From Comamonas sp. NLF-1-9 (GTDB lineage Bacteria > Pseudomonadota > Gammaproteobacteria > Burkholderiales > Burkholderiaceae_C), in assembly GCF_019195435.1 (NCBI RefSeq), contig NZ_CP078069.1, positions 2,790,001 to 2,854,000 of the forward strand: 64,000 nt of DNA, written 5' to 3'. The translations under genes were made by a program, and so were the position numbers. Under the pieces are notes generated by a model. That model did no database searches. It was not told where the DNA came from and saw nothing but the letters and a program-made list of their open reading frames with translations. Of the stretch, positions 52,850 through 62,029 are shown piece by piece (position 1 is the first letter of the stretch; the number at the start of each line of letters is the position of its first letter).

Positions 52850-55045
52850 ATGTTTGCCCGACTTCGCCCCTTGCTGCCGCGTGCTCTGTTGTTGATAGCT
52901 GCAGCCGCAGTCGCCACGAGCGCTGCAGCCCAATTCCAGTTGAAGAGCAGCTCGGGGGTCGCAGCCAGCAACGTGGTGAACACGCCGCATGTGCGCGCCG
53001 AGCTCGTGGCCCAGGCGCCCGAAGGCGTGGCGCCGGGCAAGCCGCTGACCCTGGGGCTGCTGCTCGAGCACCAGCCGGATTGGCACACCTACTGGCTCAA
53101 TCCGGGCGATTCCGGCCTGCCCACGCGCCTGCAGTGGACGCTGCCCGCCGGCGTGGACGCGGGCGAGATCGCCTGGCCGCTGCCGCGCAAGATCCCGATC
53201 GGCACGCTGGCCAACTACGGCTACGAAGGCCAGGTGCTGCTGCCGGTGCCGATGAGCGTCTCCAGCCTGTTTGCGCCCGCGCCCGGACAGACGCAGGCGA
53301 GCTTCACCGTGCATGCCTCCTGGCTGGTCTGCCGCATGGAGTGCGTGCCCGAGGAAGGCACGCTCACGCTGCAACTGCCGCTGGCCGGCACCACGGCGCT
53401 GAATGCCGAGGCCTTTGCCGCCGCCGAGCGCGCGCTGCCGGCGCCGCTGGCCACTGGCCAGAGCAGCGCGCGCGTGAGCGAAGACGCAATCGAGCTGCAG
53501 GTGCAAGGCCTGCCCGCCGCCTGGCGCGGCCAGGTGCTGGACGTCTTCCCTGAAACGCCCGAGGTGGTGCACAACGCCGCCGAGCCGCTGCAGCAGTGGC
53601 AGGGCGAGGTCTGGACCGCGCGCGTGCCGCTGTCGCCCGAGCGCGGCGCCAGCCCCGAGCTGATGCCCGTCGTGCTGGGCTGGCAGGGCGCGGGCCTGCG
53701 CGTGCCGCTGCCGGTGCAAGGCAGCTGGCCGCCGCTGCCCGAATTCCCGGCGCCGCTGCCGGTGGCGGCTGCGGCTTCGGCGTCGACAGCGGCGGCAGCG
53801 CCCGCGCTGCCCGCGCGCGCACCGGTGGCGGCCGCGCCCGGGGTGTGGCTGCTGGCGCTAGGCGGGGCGCTGCTGGGCGGCTTGCTGCTCAACCTCATGC
53901 CTTGCGTGTTCCCGATTCTGGCGGTGAAGATCGCCGGTTTTGCCGGGCACGCCGGCGCGCCGCGCACCCGGCGCATCGGCGCTCTGGCCTATGCGGGGGG
54001 GGTGGTGTTGTCCTTTTTGGCGCTGGGCGCGCTGATGCTGGCACTGCGCTCCGCGGGGCAGGCGGTGGGCTGGGGCTTTCAGCTGCAGTCGCCGCTGGTG
54101 GTGGCGCTGCTGGCGGCCTTGTTCACCTTGATCGGGCTGAATCTCGCCGGCGTGTTCGAAGTCGGCATGCTGCTGCCTTCGCGCTGGGCCACGGCGCAGG
54201 CGCGCCATCCGGTGACCAATGCCTTTCTGACCGGGGTGCTGACGGTGGCCGTCGCCTCGCCCTGCACCGCGCCCTTCATGGGGGCCTCGCTCGGGCTCAC
54301 GCTGGGCCTGCCGCCGGTGCAGGCGCTGGGCATCTTTGTCGCGCTCGGCCTGGGTCTGGCCGCGCCATATCTGCTGGCCAGCTGGTGGCCCGCGGCCGCG
54401 CGCCTGTTGCCGCGCCCGGGCGCGTGGATGGACACCTTCAAGCGCGTGCTGGCCTTCCCGATGTTTGCCACGGTGGTCTGGCTGGTCTGGGTGCTGGGCC
54501 GGCAAAGCGGCATCGACGGCGCGGCGGCGCTGCTCGCCCTGCTGGTGGCGCTGGCGCTGGCGGTCTGGAGCTTGACGCTGCGCGGTGGCGGGCGCTGGCT
54601 CCTGGCTCCGCTTTCGATAGCTGCTGGCGCTTGGCTGCTGACGGTTTGGGGGCCAAAAGTGGTTGAAATGCAGGCGCCGTCTACGCTGGCAGCTACACAA
54701 TCCGAGGATGGCTGGCAAACCTGGCGCGCCGGCCTGCCCGAAGAACTGCTGTCCCAGGGGCGCGCGGTTTTCGTCGACTACACCGCCGCCTGGTGCGTGA
54801 CCTGTCAGTACAACAAGAAGACGACGCTGGCCAACGCCGAGGTGCGCGGCGACTTTGCCGCCAAGCGCATCGCGCTGCTGGAGGCCGACTGGACGCGCCA
54901 GGACCCGGCGATCACCGCCTCCATCACCTCGTTCGGGCGCAGCGGCGTGCCGCTGTACGTGCTCTACGCGCCGGGGCGCGCGCCGGTGGTGTTCAGCGAA
55001 ATCCTCGGCGTGCGCGAGTTGCGCGCGGCCCTGGCGGCGCTTTAG
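52850..55045 (+). CDS. DsbD/ScsB-type protein-disulfide reductase
   Basis: A 731-residue inner-membrane protein. A signal peptide (about 1-27) is followed by a periplasmic N-terminal domain with Cys161 and Cys165 in LVCRMECVPEE. Next is a CcdA-like eight-helix domain (about 330-600) with redox cysteines in LMPCVFPILAVKI and ASPCTAPFMG. A C-terminal thioredoxin-like domain has AAWCVTCQYNKK (about 646-657). Electrons pass from cytoplasmic thioredoxin through the membrane domain to periplasmic disulfides. The start at 52850 gives a complete signal peptide; an upstream frame is not credible. The linker before the thioredoxin domain includes sequence resembling the dispersed repeat (54611-54668). 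Confidence 0.9.
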   Translation: MFARLRPLLPRALLLIAAAAVATSAAAQFQLKSSSGVAASNVVNTPHVRAELVAQAPEGVAPGKPLTLGLLLEHQPDWHTYWLNPGDSGLPTRLQWTLPAGVDAGEIAWPLPRKIPIGTLANYGYEGQVLLPVPMSVSSLFAPAPGQTQASFTVHASWLVCRMECVPEEGTLTLQLPLAGTTALNAEAFAAAERALPAPLATGQSSARVSEDAIELQVQGLPAAWRGQVLDVFPETPEVVHNAAEPLQQWQGEVWTARVPLSPERGASPELMPVVLGWQGAGLRVPLPVQGSWPPLPEFPAPLPVAAAASASTAAAAPALPARAPVAAAPGVWLLALGGALLGGLLLNLMPCVFPILAVKIAGFAGHAGAPRTRRIGALAYAGGVVLSFLALGALMLALRSAGQAVGWGFQLQSPLVVALLAALFTLIGLNLAGVFEVGMLLPSRWATAQARHPVTNAFLTGVLTVAVASPCTAPFMGASLGLTLGLPPVQALGIFVALGLGLAAPYLLASWWPAAARLLPRPGAWMDTFKRVLAFPMFATVVWLVWVLGRQSGIDGAAALLALLVALALAVWSLTLRGGGRWLLAPLSIAAGAWLLTVWGPKVVEMQAPSTLAATQSEDGWQTWRAGLPEELLSQGRAVFVDYTAAWCVTCQYNKKTTLANAEVRGDFAAKRIALLEADWTRQDPAITASITSFGRSGVPLYVLYAPGRAPVVFSEILGVRELRAALAAL
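54611..54668 (+). repeat. Degenerate AAGCGC-type repeat inside the dsbD-like gene
   Basis: TTTCGATAGCTGCTGGCGCTTG followed after ten bases by GTTTGGGGGCCAAAA keeps the outer parts of the family consensus, while the palindrome is eroded. It is translated in frame in the region between membrane and thioredoxin domains. Resemblance could be chance. Confidence 0.4.
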
Positions 55046-55046
55046 G

Positions 55047-55206
55047 GCGGCGCTGAACAAGTCCCTTGCGCGCCGCGCATCCCGGCTTGGGGCGGTCTGC
55101 GGCGTTGCAAATCCTCGCGATAGCTATGGCTATCGCTGCGGTTTGCGTCTTGCAGCCCATCCCCAGGCCGGGCGCGCGCCATCGCGGGAACTGGTTCAGC
55201 GCCGCC
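55047..55206. repeat. Long imperfect inverted repeat between dsbD and rsmI
   Basis: The two ~80 bp arms begin GGCGGCGCTGAAC and end GTTCAGCGCCGCC, and meet at the perfect centre GCGATAGC-TATG-GCTATCGC (about 55117-55136). Shared outer sequence (CTGAACAAG.CCCT.GCG) also occurs just beyond it at about 55218 and before flhB (about 26850). It fills most of the 212 bp between convergent genes and would form a strong bidirectional stem-loop. Confidence 0.7.
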
Positions 55207-55257
55207 TTGGCGCGAGACTGAACAAGCCCCTCGCGCGTGGCGCCGGCTGCTCGCGTT

Positions 55258-56199
55258 CTATCCGCCTTCGCCGCGCGCGTCGCTCTGTCCGCGCAAGGCC
55301 AGCGCGCGTTCGTAGAGGGCGTTGCGTCCCTCGCCGGTGAGGGCGGCGGCGATCTGCACCGCGCGCTTGAGCGCCAGCTCGGGCAGCAGCAGGCGCAGCA
55401 CCTCGTCGCCGCGCCCCGGCGGCGCGCCGGCGCCGCAGGCCTGTGGGTGCAGCACGATGGCAAATTCCCCGCGGCTGCGCTGGGCGCCCTGCTGCAGCCA
55501 GGCGGCGCAGTCGCGCGCGGGCAGCGTGGCGACTTCCTCGAACTGCTTGGTGAGCTCGCGCGCCAGGGTCACGCGCCGCTCGCCCAGCGCCGCCAGCTCG
55601 CGCACCAGCGTGGCCATGCGGTGCGGCGCCTCCAGCAGCACGATGGCGCGCGGCTCGGCGGCCAACTGCTCCCAGGCGCTTTTGCGCTCGCCCGCGCGCG
55701 CGGGAAGAAAGCCGTGAAAGACGAAGCCCTGCGGGGCGTCGGCGGGCGCGACGGCGCCGGCCACGCTGAGGCTGGCGGTGAGGCTGCTTGCGCCGGGCAG
55801 CGGAATGCAGCGCACGCCCGCCGCCTGCGCCGCGGCTACCAGGCGCGCGCCGGGGTCGCTGATGGCGGGGGTGCCGGCGTCGCTCAGATAGGCCACGCGC
55901 TCGCCCAGCGCCAGGCGCTGCAGCACGGTCTGGGCGGCCTCGGCCTCGTTGTGCTGGTGCAGCGCAAGCCATTGGCCGGGGGCCTTGTCCATGCCGTAAG
56001 CGCGCAGCAGCTGCTGGCTGTGGCGCGTGTCCTCGCAGGCGAGCAGGTCGGCCAGTTGCAGCACCTGCAGCGCGCGCAGCGTGATGTCGGCCAGGTTGCC
56101 TATGGGGGTGGCCACGACGTAGAGCGCGCCCTTTGGATAATTCTGCGCACCGGCCGCATCGCGCGCGCCGACGAGGGCAGTGGCATAGGAGACGCTCAA
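55258..56199 (-). CDS. rsmI: 16S rRNA (cytidine1402-2'-O)-methyltransferase RsmI
   Basis: A 313-residue protein of the tetrapyrrole-methylase fold. The family signature is LYVVATPIGNLADITLRALQVL (about 27-48), followed by CEDTRHSQQLL, YLSDAGTPAISDPGARLV and LPGASSLTASLSVAG. It methylates C1402 of 16S rRNA with SAM. The only suitable start is a TTG at 56197-56199 preceded by GAGGA. That codon shares one base with the ATG of the divergent yraN, so the two genes' ribosome sites lie within each other's first codons. Confidence 0.95.
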   Translation of the reverse strand: MSVSYATALVGARDAAGAQNYPKGALYVVATPIGNLADITLRALQVLQLADLLACEDTRHSQQLLRAYGMDKAPGQWLALHQHNEAEAAQTVLQRLALGERVAYLSDAGTPAISDPGARLVAAAQAAGVRCIPLPGASSLTASLSVAGAVAPADAPQGFVFHGFLPARAGERKSAWEQLAAEPRAIVLLEAPHRMATLVRELAALGERRVTLARELTKQFEEVATLPARDCAAWLQQGAQRSRGEFAIVLHPQACGAGAPPGRGDEVLRLLLPELALKRAVQIAAALTGEGRNALYERALALRGQSDARGEGG

Positions 56200-56594
56200 T
56201 GGGATTCCTCGGTAACAAAACGGCCAGCGGTGCGGCGCCTACCACGCGCGTGCGCGGCCAGCAGGCGGAAGACGCGGCGCTTGCGCACCTGCAGGCGGCG
56301 GGCCTGAAGCTGGTGCAGCGCAATTATCGAACCCCGGGGCGCGGCGGCGGCGAGATCGACCTGATCCTGCGCGATGCCGACGGCACGCTGGTCTTCGTCG
56401 AGGTGCGCAGCCGCGCCAGCGCCGGCTTCGGCGGCGCCGCGGCCAGCATTGGCGCGCTCAAGCGCCGGCGCATCGTCTTTGCCGCGCGCCACTACCTGAT
56501 GCGCCTGCCGTCGCTGCCGCCCTGCCGCTTTGACGTGGTGGCGCTGGGGCCGCAAGGCCTGCAATGGCTGCGCGCGGCGTTTGACGCGCAGTAA
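56199..56594 (+). CDS. yraN: YraN/UPF0102 nuclease-fold protein
   Basis: A 131-residue protein of the YraN family: RGQQAEDAALAHLQAAGLKLVQRNYRTPGRGGGEIDLILRDADGTLVFVEVRSR. The GEIDLI...FVEVR pattern is the PD-(D/E)XK-like core (about 48-71). Biochemical function is unproven. It is divergent from rsmI with overlapping start codons; AGGAGA precedes its ATG. The same pairing of rsmI and yraN is widespread, usually with this divergent layout. Confidence 0.92.
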   Translation: MGFLGNKTASGAAPTTRVRGQQAEDAALAHLQAAGLKLVQRNYRTPGRGGGEIDLILRDADGTLVFVEVRSRASAGFGGAAASIGALKRRRIVFAARHYLMRLPSLPPCRFDVVALGPQGLQWLRAAFDAQ

Positions 56595-56671
56595 GTGGCG
56601 CGGGTCGGCGCGCGAGAAGCGCTGGCGCGGCGTCTGGGCGAGGCGCACGCAGGCCGGCCCGGCCGCGCCCC

Positions 56672-56983
56672 TCACACCTGCATGTTCATGATGTCGGTAT
56701 AGGCCTGCACCAGGCGGTTGCGCACGTGTAGCGTGGCCTGAAAGCCGACCTGGGCCTTCTGGATCGCGACCATGGTCTCTTCGATGCTGACCTTGGGGTT
56801 TTCCAGCTGCACCTGCTTTTGCAGCTCGTCGGCCTGGTTTTGCGCCTTGCTCACGGCGGTCAGCGCCCCTTTGAGCGCGCTGGAAAACCCGGCTTCGGGC
56901 GTGGCGCCCTGGGCCTGGGCCATGCGCCGCGCCGCCAGCGCGCTGGCAAGCGGCAGGGGGGTGGAGGAGATGCGCATGTCCAT
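56672..56983 (-). CDS. fliE: Flagellar hook-basal body complex protein FliE
   Basis: A 103-residue protein ending VSIEETMVAIQKAQVGFQATLHVRNRLVQAYTDIMNMQV, the conserved C-terminal FliE motif that links the MS ring to the proximal rod. I chose ATG 56983 (MDMRISS); an ATG six bases on is equally possible. It is divergent from fliF, with 182 bp of shared regulatory space. Confidence 0.94.
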   Translation of the reverse strand: MDMRISSTPLPLASALAARRMAQAQGATPEAGFSSALKGALTAVSKAQNQADELQKQVQLENPKVSIEETMVAIQKAQVGFQATLHVRNRLVQAYTDIMNMQV

Positions 56984-57070
56984 GGTGTGCTGGCGACTCG
57001 TGCTGCAAAGTGGCTCTATCCTAGGGCGCGGCAGCGCAGCCGGAACAGGGAACAACCGGCCAAATCCGCG

Positions 57071-57117
57071 CCTTATTGGCGCAACGCCGGCAGGGGGGCT
57101 GTGAATAATCGTCGCAC
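57071..57117 (+). promoter_or_regulatory. Bipartite class-II promoter candidate upstream of fliF
   Basis: CCTTAT (57071) and ATAATCGTCGCAC (57105-57117) reproduce, at the same 34-base offset, the pair found before flgB. Other parts of the 182 bp fliE-fliF gap show no clear match to sigma28 or sigma54 consensus. Confidence 0.55.
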
Positions 57118-57165
57118 CGCCCCTGCCTGCCCCGGGGCGCAAGCCTTTGCCTGGAAAGCCGCACG

Positions 57166-58860
57166 ATGCCCAATGCCGCCGTTGCCGAAATGCCGATCGC
57201 CGCGCCGCTGGCGCAAGGGCCGTGGGCGCAGCGCTTTGCCGCACTCGACCGCGCGGCGCGCCTGCGCCTGGCGCTGGGGGCGGCGCTGTTCGTGCTGATG
57301 GCGCTGGCCGCCGCCTGGTTTGCCGCGCGGCCCGACTACCGCGTGCTGTTTGCCAACTTGAGCGACAAGGACGGCGGCGCCATCGTCGCGCAACTGGCGC
57401 AGATGAACGTGCCCTACAAATACACCGAGGGCGGCGGCGCGATCATGGTGCCGGCCGACCGGGTGCACGACGTGCGCCTGCGCCTGGCCTCGCAGGGTCT
57501 GCCCAAGGGCTCGGTGGCGGGCTTCGAGGTGACCGAGACCAGCCGCTTTGGCGTGACGCAGTTCCAGGAGCGGTTGAATTTTCAGCGCGGGCTCGAGGGC
57601 GAGCTCACCCGCTCCATCCAGGCGCTGGCGCCGGTGCAAAGCGCGCGCGTGCACCTGGCGCTGCCCAATCAGAACGGCTTCTTTCGCGAGCAGCAAAAAC
57701 CCTCGGCCTCGGTGCTGGTGAGCCTCTACCCCGGGCGCTTCCTGGACCGCGGCCAGATCGCCGGCATCGTGCATCTGGTGGCCGCCAGCGTGCCCGAGCT
57801 GGCGCCGCAGGCGGTGAGCGTGCTCGACGACAGCGGCAAGCTGCTGTCGCAAAGCCCCGAGAGCGCGGGCGGCGCGCCCACCGGCGAGCAGCTTGCCTAC
57901 GCGCAAAAGCTCGAGCAGCAGTACACCCAGCGCATCGTGGACATCCTCGCGCCGGTGGTCGGGCGCGACAACGTGCGCGCCCAGGTCACGGCCGACGTGG
58001 ACTTCAGCCAGACCGAATCCACCATGGAGCAGCACCGCCCCAACCTGGCCGCCGACGCTAGTGCGGTGCGCAGCCAGCAGGTGATAGAAAACGCCGCCAA
58101 GCCCGGCGACAAGCTGCCCGCCGGCGTGCCTGGCGCGGTCAGCAACCAGCCGCCGCAAAACGCCAGCGCCCCGGTCAACGGCGCCAACCCCGCGCCCGAC
58201 GCCGGTGGCCAGGGTGGTGCGGCGGCGGGTGGTGGCAGCGTGGGACACCGCGAGATCACCACCAACTACGAGGTGGACAAGACCACCAGCGTGACGCGCG
58301 CCGCGCAAGGCGTGGTCAAGCGCGTGAACGCCGCCGTGGTGGTGAACTACCGCATGGTGGCGCAGAGCGGCGGCAAGCCCGCCGTGGCCGAGCCGCTGTC
58401 GGCCGAGCAGATCGAGCAGATGACCGCCCTGGTGCGCGAGGCCGTGGGCTACAACAAGGAGCGCGGCGATTCGGTCAACCTGATGAACGCCCAGTTCCAG
58501 AGCGACGCGCTGGCGCCGGCCGAGCTGCCGCTGTACAAGCAGCCCGAGGTGCTGGAGCTGGCGCGCAGCCTGGGCCTGCCCATAGGCTTGTCGCTGGCCG
58601 CGGTGCTGCTGCTGATGGCCGTGGTGCGCCCGGCGCTCAAGGCGGGCCGGCGCGTCGAGAAGCTGCAGGCCACGCCGGTGCGTCAGGTGGACGCGCTGGC
58701 GGCCGAGCGGATCGAGCGCCCGGCCCTGGCCGCGCCCGTGACGCAGTCCGAGCAGTCACCCACCGAAGAGCAGCTGCGCCTGCAGGAAGCGCGCGCGCTG
58801 GCCAAGGAAAACCCGGTGGCCGTCGCCAACATCGTCAAAACCTGGGTCAACGGCGACTGA
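57166..58860 (+). CDS. fliF: Flagellar MS-ring protein FliF
   Basis: A 564-residue inner-membrane protein. It has two membrane helices (about 38-57 and 466-487), a periplasmic region with ring-building motifs (YRVLFANLSDKDGGAIVAQLAQMNVPYKY; FQRGLEGELTRSIQALAPVQSARVHLALP) and a C-terminal cytoplasmic tail (VANIVKTWVNGD) that binds FliG. It is the housing on which the export gate and rod are built. It is the first gene of the fliF-K transcript. Confidence 0.97.
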   Translation: MPNAAVAEMPIAAPLAQGPWAQRFAALDRAARLRLALGAALFVLMALAAAWFAARPDYRVLFANLSDKDGGAIVAQLAQMNVPYKYTEGGGAIMVPADRVHDVRLRLASQGLPKGSVAGFEVTETSRFGVTQFQERLNFQRGLEGELTRSIQALAPVQSARVHLALPNQNGFFREQQKPSASVLVSLYPGRFLDRGQIAGIVHLVAASVPELAPQAVSVLDDSGKLLSQSPESAGGAPTGEQLAYAQKLEQQYTQRIVDILAPVVGRDNVRAQVTADVDFSQTESTMEQHRPNLAADASAVRSQQVIENAAKPGDKLPAGVPGAVSNQPPQNASAPVNGANPAPDAGGQGGAAAGGGSVGHREITTNYEVDKTTSVTRAAQGVVKRVNAAVVVNYRMVAQSGGKPAVAEPLSAEQIEQMTALVREAVGYNKERGDSVNLMNAQFQSDALAPAELPLYKQPEVLELARSLGLPIGLSLAAVLLLMAVVRPALKAGRRVEKLQATPVRQVDALAAERIERPALAAPVTQSEQSPTEEQLRLQEARALAKENPVAVANIVKTWVNGD

Positions 58861-58887
58861 GGCCGGGGCCGCTGCAGAGAGAACACC

Positions 58888-59883
58888 ATGGACGAGCAAG
58901 GCCTCAATGACGCAGCTGTCTTGCTGATGTCGCTCGGCGAGGAAGAGGCCGGCGAAGTCTTCAAGCACCTCTCGCCCAAGGAGGTGCAAAAGCTCGGCGA
59001 GACCATCGCGCGCATGCGCACCATCTCGCACGAGCGCGTGCAAGAGGTGGTCACGCGCTTTACCAACGAGGCGGCGGCGCAGAGCCTGCTGGTGTCGGAC
59101 ACCAGCAACTATGTGCGCGCGGTGCTCAAGCGCGCGCTGGGCGACGACAAGGCGGCGCTGCTCATCGACCGCATCCTGCAGGGGGGCGACGTCTCGGGCA
59201 TTGAAAGCCTCAAGTGGATGGACCCGCTGGCGGTGGCCGAGCTGCTGCGCAACGAACACCCGCAAATCGTCGCCGCCATCCTGGTGCACCTGGACCCCGA
59301 CCATGCGGCCGACATCCTGATGCAGCTGAGCGAGCGCCAGAGAGGCGAGATCATGCTGCGCGTGGCCACGCTTGAAGGCATACAGCCGACCGCGCTCAAG
59401 GACTTGAACGAGGTCTTGTTCAAGGTGCTGGCCGGCGGCGACAAGGTGCGCAAGAGCTCGCTCGGCGGCGTCAAGGCCGCGGCCGAGATCGTCAACCTGT
59501 TTCGCGGCGGGGTCGATGGCACGGTGCTCGAGAGCATCCGCGAGCAGGACGCGGAGCTGGCGCAAAAGATCATGGACAAGATGTTCGTCTTCGACGACGT
59601 GATGAAGCTCGACGACCGCGCGATCCAGACCGTGCTGCGCGAGATCGCCTCCGAAACCCTTGTGGTGGCGCTCAAGGGTGCGCAGCCCGAGCTGCGCGAG
59701 AAATTCCTCAAGAACATGTCCACGCGCGCCGCCGAGGCCATGCGCGAAGACCTGGAGTCGCGCGGCCCGATCCGCCTGTCCGAGGTCGAGGCGCAGCAAA
59801 AGGAAATCCTCAAGACCGTGCGGCGCCTGTCCGACGAAGGGCAGATCGCCCTGGCCGGCGGCGGCGACGACGCCTTCGTCTGA
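58888..59883 (+). CDS. fliG: Flagellar motor switch protein FliG
   Basis: A 331-residue switch protein: N-terminal FliF-binding domain (AAVLLMSLGEEEAGEVFKHLSPKEVQKLG), middle domain with the EHPQ-type motif (NEHPQIVAAILVHLDPDHAADIL), and C-terminal torque domain (MFVFDDVMKLDDRAIQTVLREI...MSTRAAEAMREDLESRGPIRLSEVEAQQKEIL) with the charged residues that meet MotA. It lies 27 bp after fliF. Confidence 0.98.
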   Translation: MDEQGLNDAAVLLMSLGEEEAGEVFKHLSPKEVQKLGETIARMRTISHERVQEVVTRFTNEAAAQSLLVSDTSNYVRAVLKRALGDDKAALLIDRILQGGDVSGIESLKWMDPLAVAELLRNEHPQIVAAILVHLDPDHAADILMQLSERQRGEIMLRVATLEGIQPTALKDLNEVLFKVLAGGDKVRKSSLGGVKAAAEIVNLFRGGVDGTVLESIREQDAELAQKIMDKMFVFDDVMKLDDRAIQTVLREIASETLVVALKGAQPELREKFLKNMSTRAAEAMREDLESRGPIRLSEVEAQQKEILKTVRRLSDEGQIALAGGGDDAFV

Positions 59884-59900
59884 ACGCGAGCTGCAAGCCC

Positions 59901-60623
59901 ATGCCCGGATCGAACCTGCGCAACTACACCCGCTTCATCCCCGGCGAGGAGATCTCCGAGGCGGTGCGCTGGCAGTTTGGTGCGATCGCCGGCGACGGCC
60001 TGGCGCTGCTCGATGCCGCGCCCGAGGTGGCCGAGCAGGAAGCCAGCCCCGCCCCGGTGCTGGTGGACGAGGCACAACTGCAGCAGGCGCGCGAGGAGGC
60101 GCTGGCCGAAGGCCGGCGCCAGGGCCAGAGCGAAGCTGCGCAAGAATGGCAGCAGCGCCTGGACGACTACGTGCGCGGCCAGGGCCGCCAGGCGGGCGAG
60201 CAACTGGCTGCGCTGGTGCAGCGCCTGGAGGACAGCTTCAGCGGCCTGCAGCAGCAGATGGCCGAGCAACTGCTGCAGCTCGCCTGCGAGATCGCGCGCC
60301 AGGTGGTGCGCCAGGAGCTGCAGTCCAACCCGCGCGCGCTGCTGCCGGTGGTGCGCGAGGCGCTGGCCGGCTTCGTGCAGGACAGCCGCCCGGCGACGGT
60401 GCGGCTGAACCCGGCGGACTGGAAGCTGCTCGAATCGCAGTTGCGCGAGGAATTCGGCAACCAGCGCGTGCAGTGGCAGCCGGACCCGGCGGTGCAGCCG
60501 GGCGACTGCAGCGTGGAGAGCGCGGGCGCGCTGGTGGACGGCGCGCTGGACAGCCGCTGGCGCCGCGCGGTGGGCGCGCTGGGGCTGGTGTCGGCCTGGC
60601 GGGAGATGGGCGATGGCGATTGA
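59901..60623 (+). CDS. fliH: Flagellar export ATPase regulator FliH
   Basis: A 240-residue protein with a long helical N-terminal half rich in Ala/Gln/Glu (GxxxG-like repeats) and a FliH C-terminal domain ([43 protein letters not shown]). FliH holds the ATPase FliI inactive and links it to the C ring. It overlaps fliI by 11 bp. Confidence 0.93.
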   Translation: MPGSNLRNYTRFIPGEEISEAVRWQFGAIAGDGLALLDAAPEVAEQEASPAPVLVDEAQLQQAREEALAEGRRQGQSEAAQEWQQRLDDYVRGQGRQAGEQLAALVQRLEDSFSGLQQQMAEQLLQLACEIARQVVRQELQSNPRALLPVVREALAGFVQDSRPATVRLNPADWKLLESQLREEFGNQRVQWQPDPAVQPGDCSVESAGALVDGALDSRWRRAVGALGLVSAWREMGDGD

Positions 60624-62016
60624 GGGCGCCGGCGCCTGGCAAGACTTCATCGAGCGCGCGCGCGAGCGCGCCGCCGAGCCGCTGGCGCTGTCCGCCAGCG
60701 GCACGCTCACCCGCCTGACCGGCCTGGTGCTGGAGGCTGCGGGCCTGCGCGTGCCCGTGGGCGCGCAATGCTTGGTGCGCCAGGGCGCCCAGGAGCCGGT
60801 GCTGGCCGAAGTCGTCGGCTTTGCCGGCGAGCGCGCCTTTCTCATGCCCGCGGGCGACGTGCATGGCCTGTCCAGCGGTGCCAGCGTCACGCCCGCGCCG
60901 GCCTACGCGGCGCCGCTGCGCCTGGGTGCCCAGGGGCCGGCGCCGGGCGCAAGCGGCGTCGGCGCGCTGCGCCTGCCGCTGGGCGACGGTTTGCTGGGCC
61001 GCGTGGTCGACGCCCAGGGCCTGCCGCTGGACCATGCGGGCGCGCTGCAGAACGTGGCCGCCATGCCCTTGTCGCGCGAGCCGATCAACGCCATGGAGCG
61101 CGCGCCGGTGCGCGAGCCGCTCGATACCGGCGTGCGCGCGATCAATGCGCTGCTCACCGTCGGGCGCGGCCAGCGCCTGGGGCTGTTCGCCGGCTCGGGC
61201 GTGGGCAAGAGCGTGCTGCTCGGCATGATGGCGCGCTACACCAGCGCCGACGTGATCGTCGTCGGCCTGATCGGCGAGCGCGGGCGCGAGGTCAAGGAAT
61301 TCGTCGAAGACATCCTCGGCGCCGAGGACCGCGGCCGCGCCGTGGTGGTGGCCGCGCCGGCCGATGCGCCGCCGCTTCTGCGCATGCAGGGCGCAAGCTA
61401 CGCAACCGCGGTGGCCGAATACTTTCGCGACCAGGGCAAGCACGTGCTGCTGCTCATGGATTCGCTCACCCGCTACGCCATGGCGCAGCGCGAGATTGCG
61501 CTGGCCATCGGCGAGGCGCCGGCCACCAAGGGCTATCCGCCGAGCTGCTTTGCCAAGCTGCCGGCGCTGGTCGAGCGCAGCGGCAATGGCCTGAATGGCG
61601 TGGGCTCGATCACCGCCTTCTACACCGTGCTCTCCGAGGGCGACGACCAGCAGGACCCGATTGCCGATGCCTCGCGCGCCATCCTGGACGGCCACTTCGT
61701 GCTCTCGCGCGAACTGGCCGAGTCGGGCCACTACCCGGCGATCGACGTCGAGCAGTCGGCCTCGCGCGTGATGGTCAACGTGGTCGGGCCCGAGCACTTC
61801 GAGCTCGCGCGGCGCTTTCGCGCCACCTGGTCGCTCTACCGCAAGAGCAGCGATCTGATCCAGGTCGGCGCCTACGTGGCCGGCTCGGACGCGCAGCTGG
61901 ACGAGGCGATACGCCTGTACCCGCGCATGCAGGACTTCCTGCAGCAAGGCATGCGCGAGGCGGCGCCGCTGGCCGACAGCATCGCCGCCATGGCCGCGGC
62001 GCTGGACGCGGGTTGA
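60613..62016 (+). CDS. fliI: Flagellar export ATPase FliI
   Basis: A 467-residue ATPase related to F1-beta. It contains the Walker [22 protein letters not shown] (about 195), the Walker B strand [21 protein letters not shown], and the export-ATPase motif [21 protein letters not shown]. The hexamer, with FliH and FliJ, energises unfolding and delivery of flagellar export substrates. Confidence 0.98.
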   Translation: MAIEGAGAWQDFIERARERAAEPLALSASGTLTRLTGLVLEAAGLRVPVGAQCLVRQGAQEPVLAEVVGFAGERAFLMPAGDVHGLSSGASVTPAPAYAAPLRLGAQGPAPGASGVGALRLPLGDGLLGRVVDAQGLPLDHAGALQNVAAMPLSREPINAMERAPVREPLDTGVRAINALLTVGRGQRLGLFAGSGVGKSVLLGMMARYTSADVIVVGLIGERGREVKEFVEDILGAEDRGRAVVVAAPADAPPLLRMQGASYATAVAEYFRDQGKHVLLLMDSLTRYAMAQREIALAIGEAPATKGYPPSCFAKLPALVERSGNGLNGVGSITAFYTVLSEGDDQQDPIADASRAILDGHFVLSRELAESGHYPAIDVEQSASRVMVNVVGPEHFELARRFRATWSLYRKSSDLIQVGAYVAGSDAQLDEAIRLYPRMQDFLQQGMREAAPLADSIAAMAAALDAG

Positions 62017-62029
62017 GGGGCGTCTTGCC

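Noticed and set aside
55047..55206. The large palindrome as an insertion-sequence remnant
   Set aside because: No transposase fragment and no visible flanking target duplication; kept as a repeat of unknown origin.
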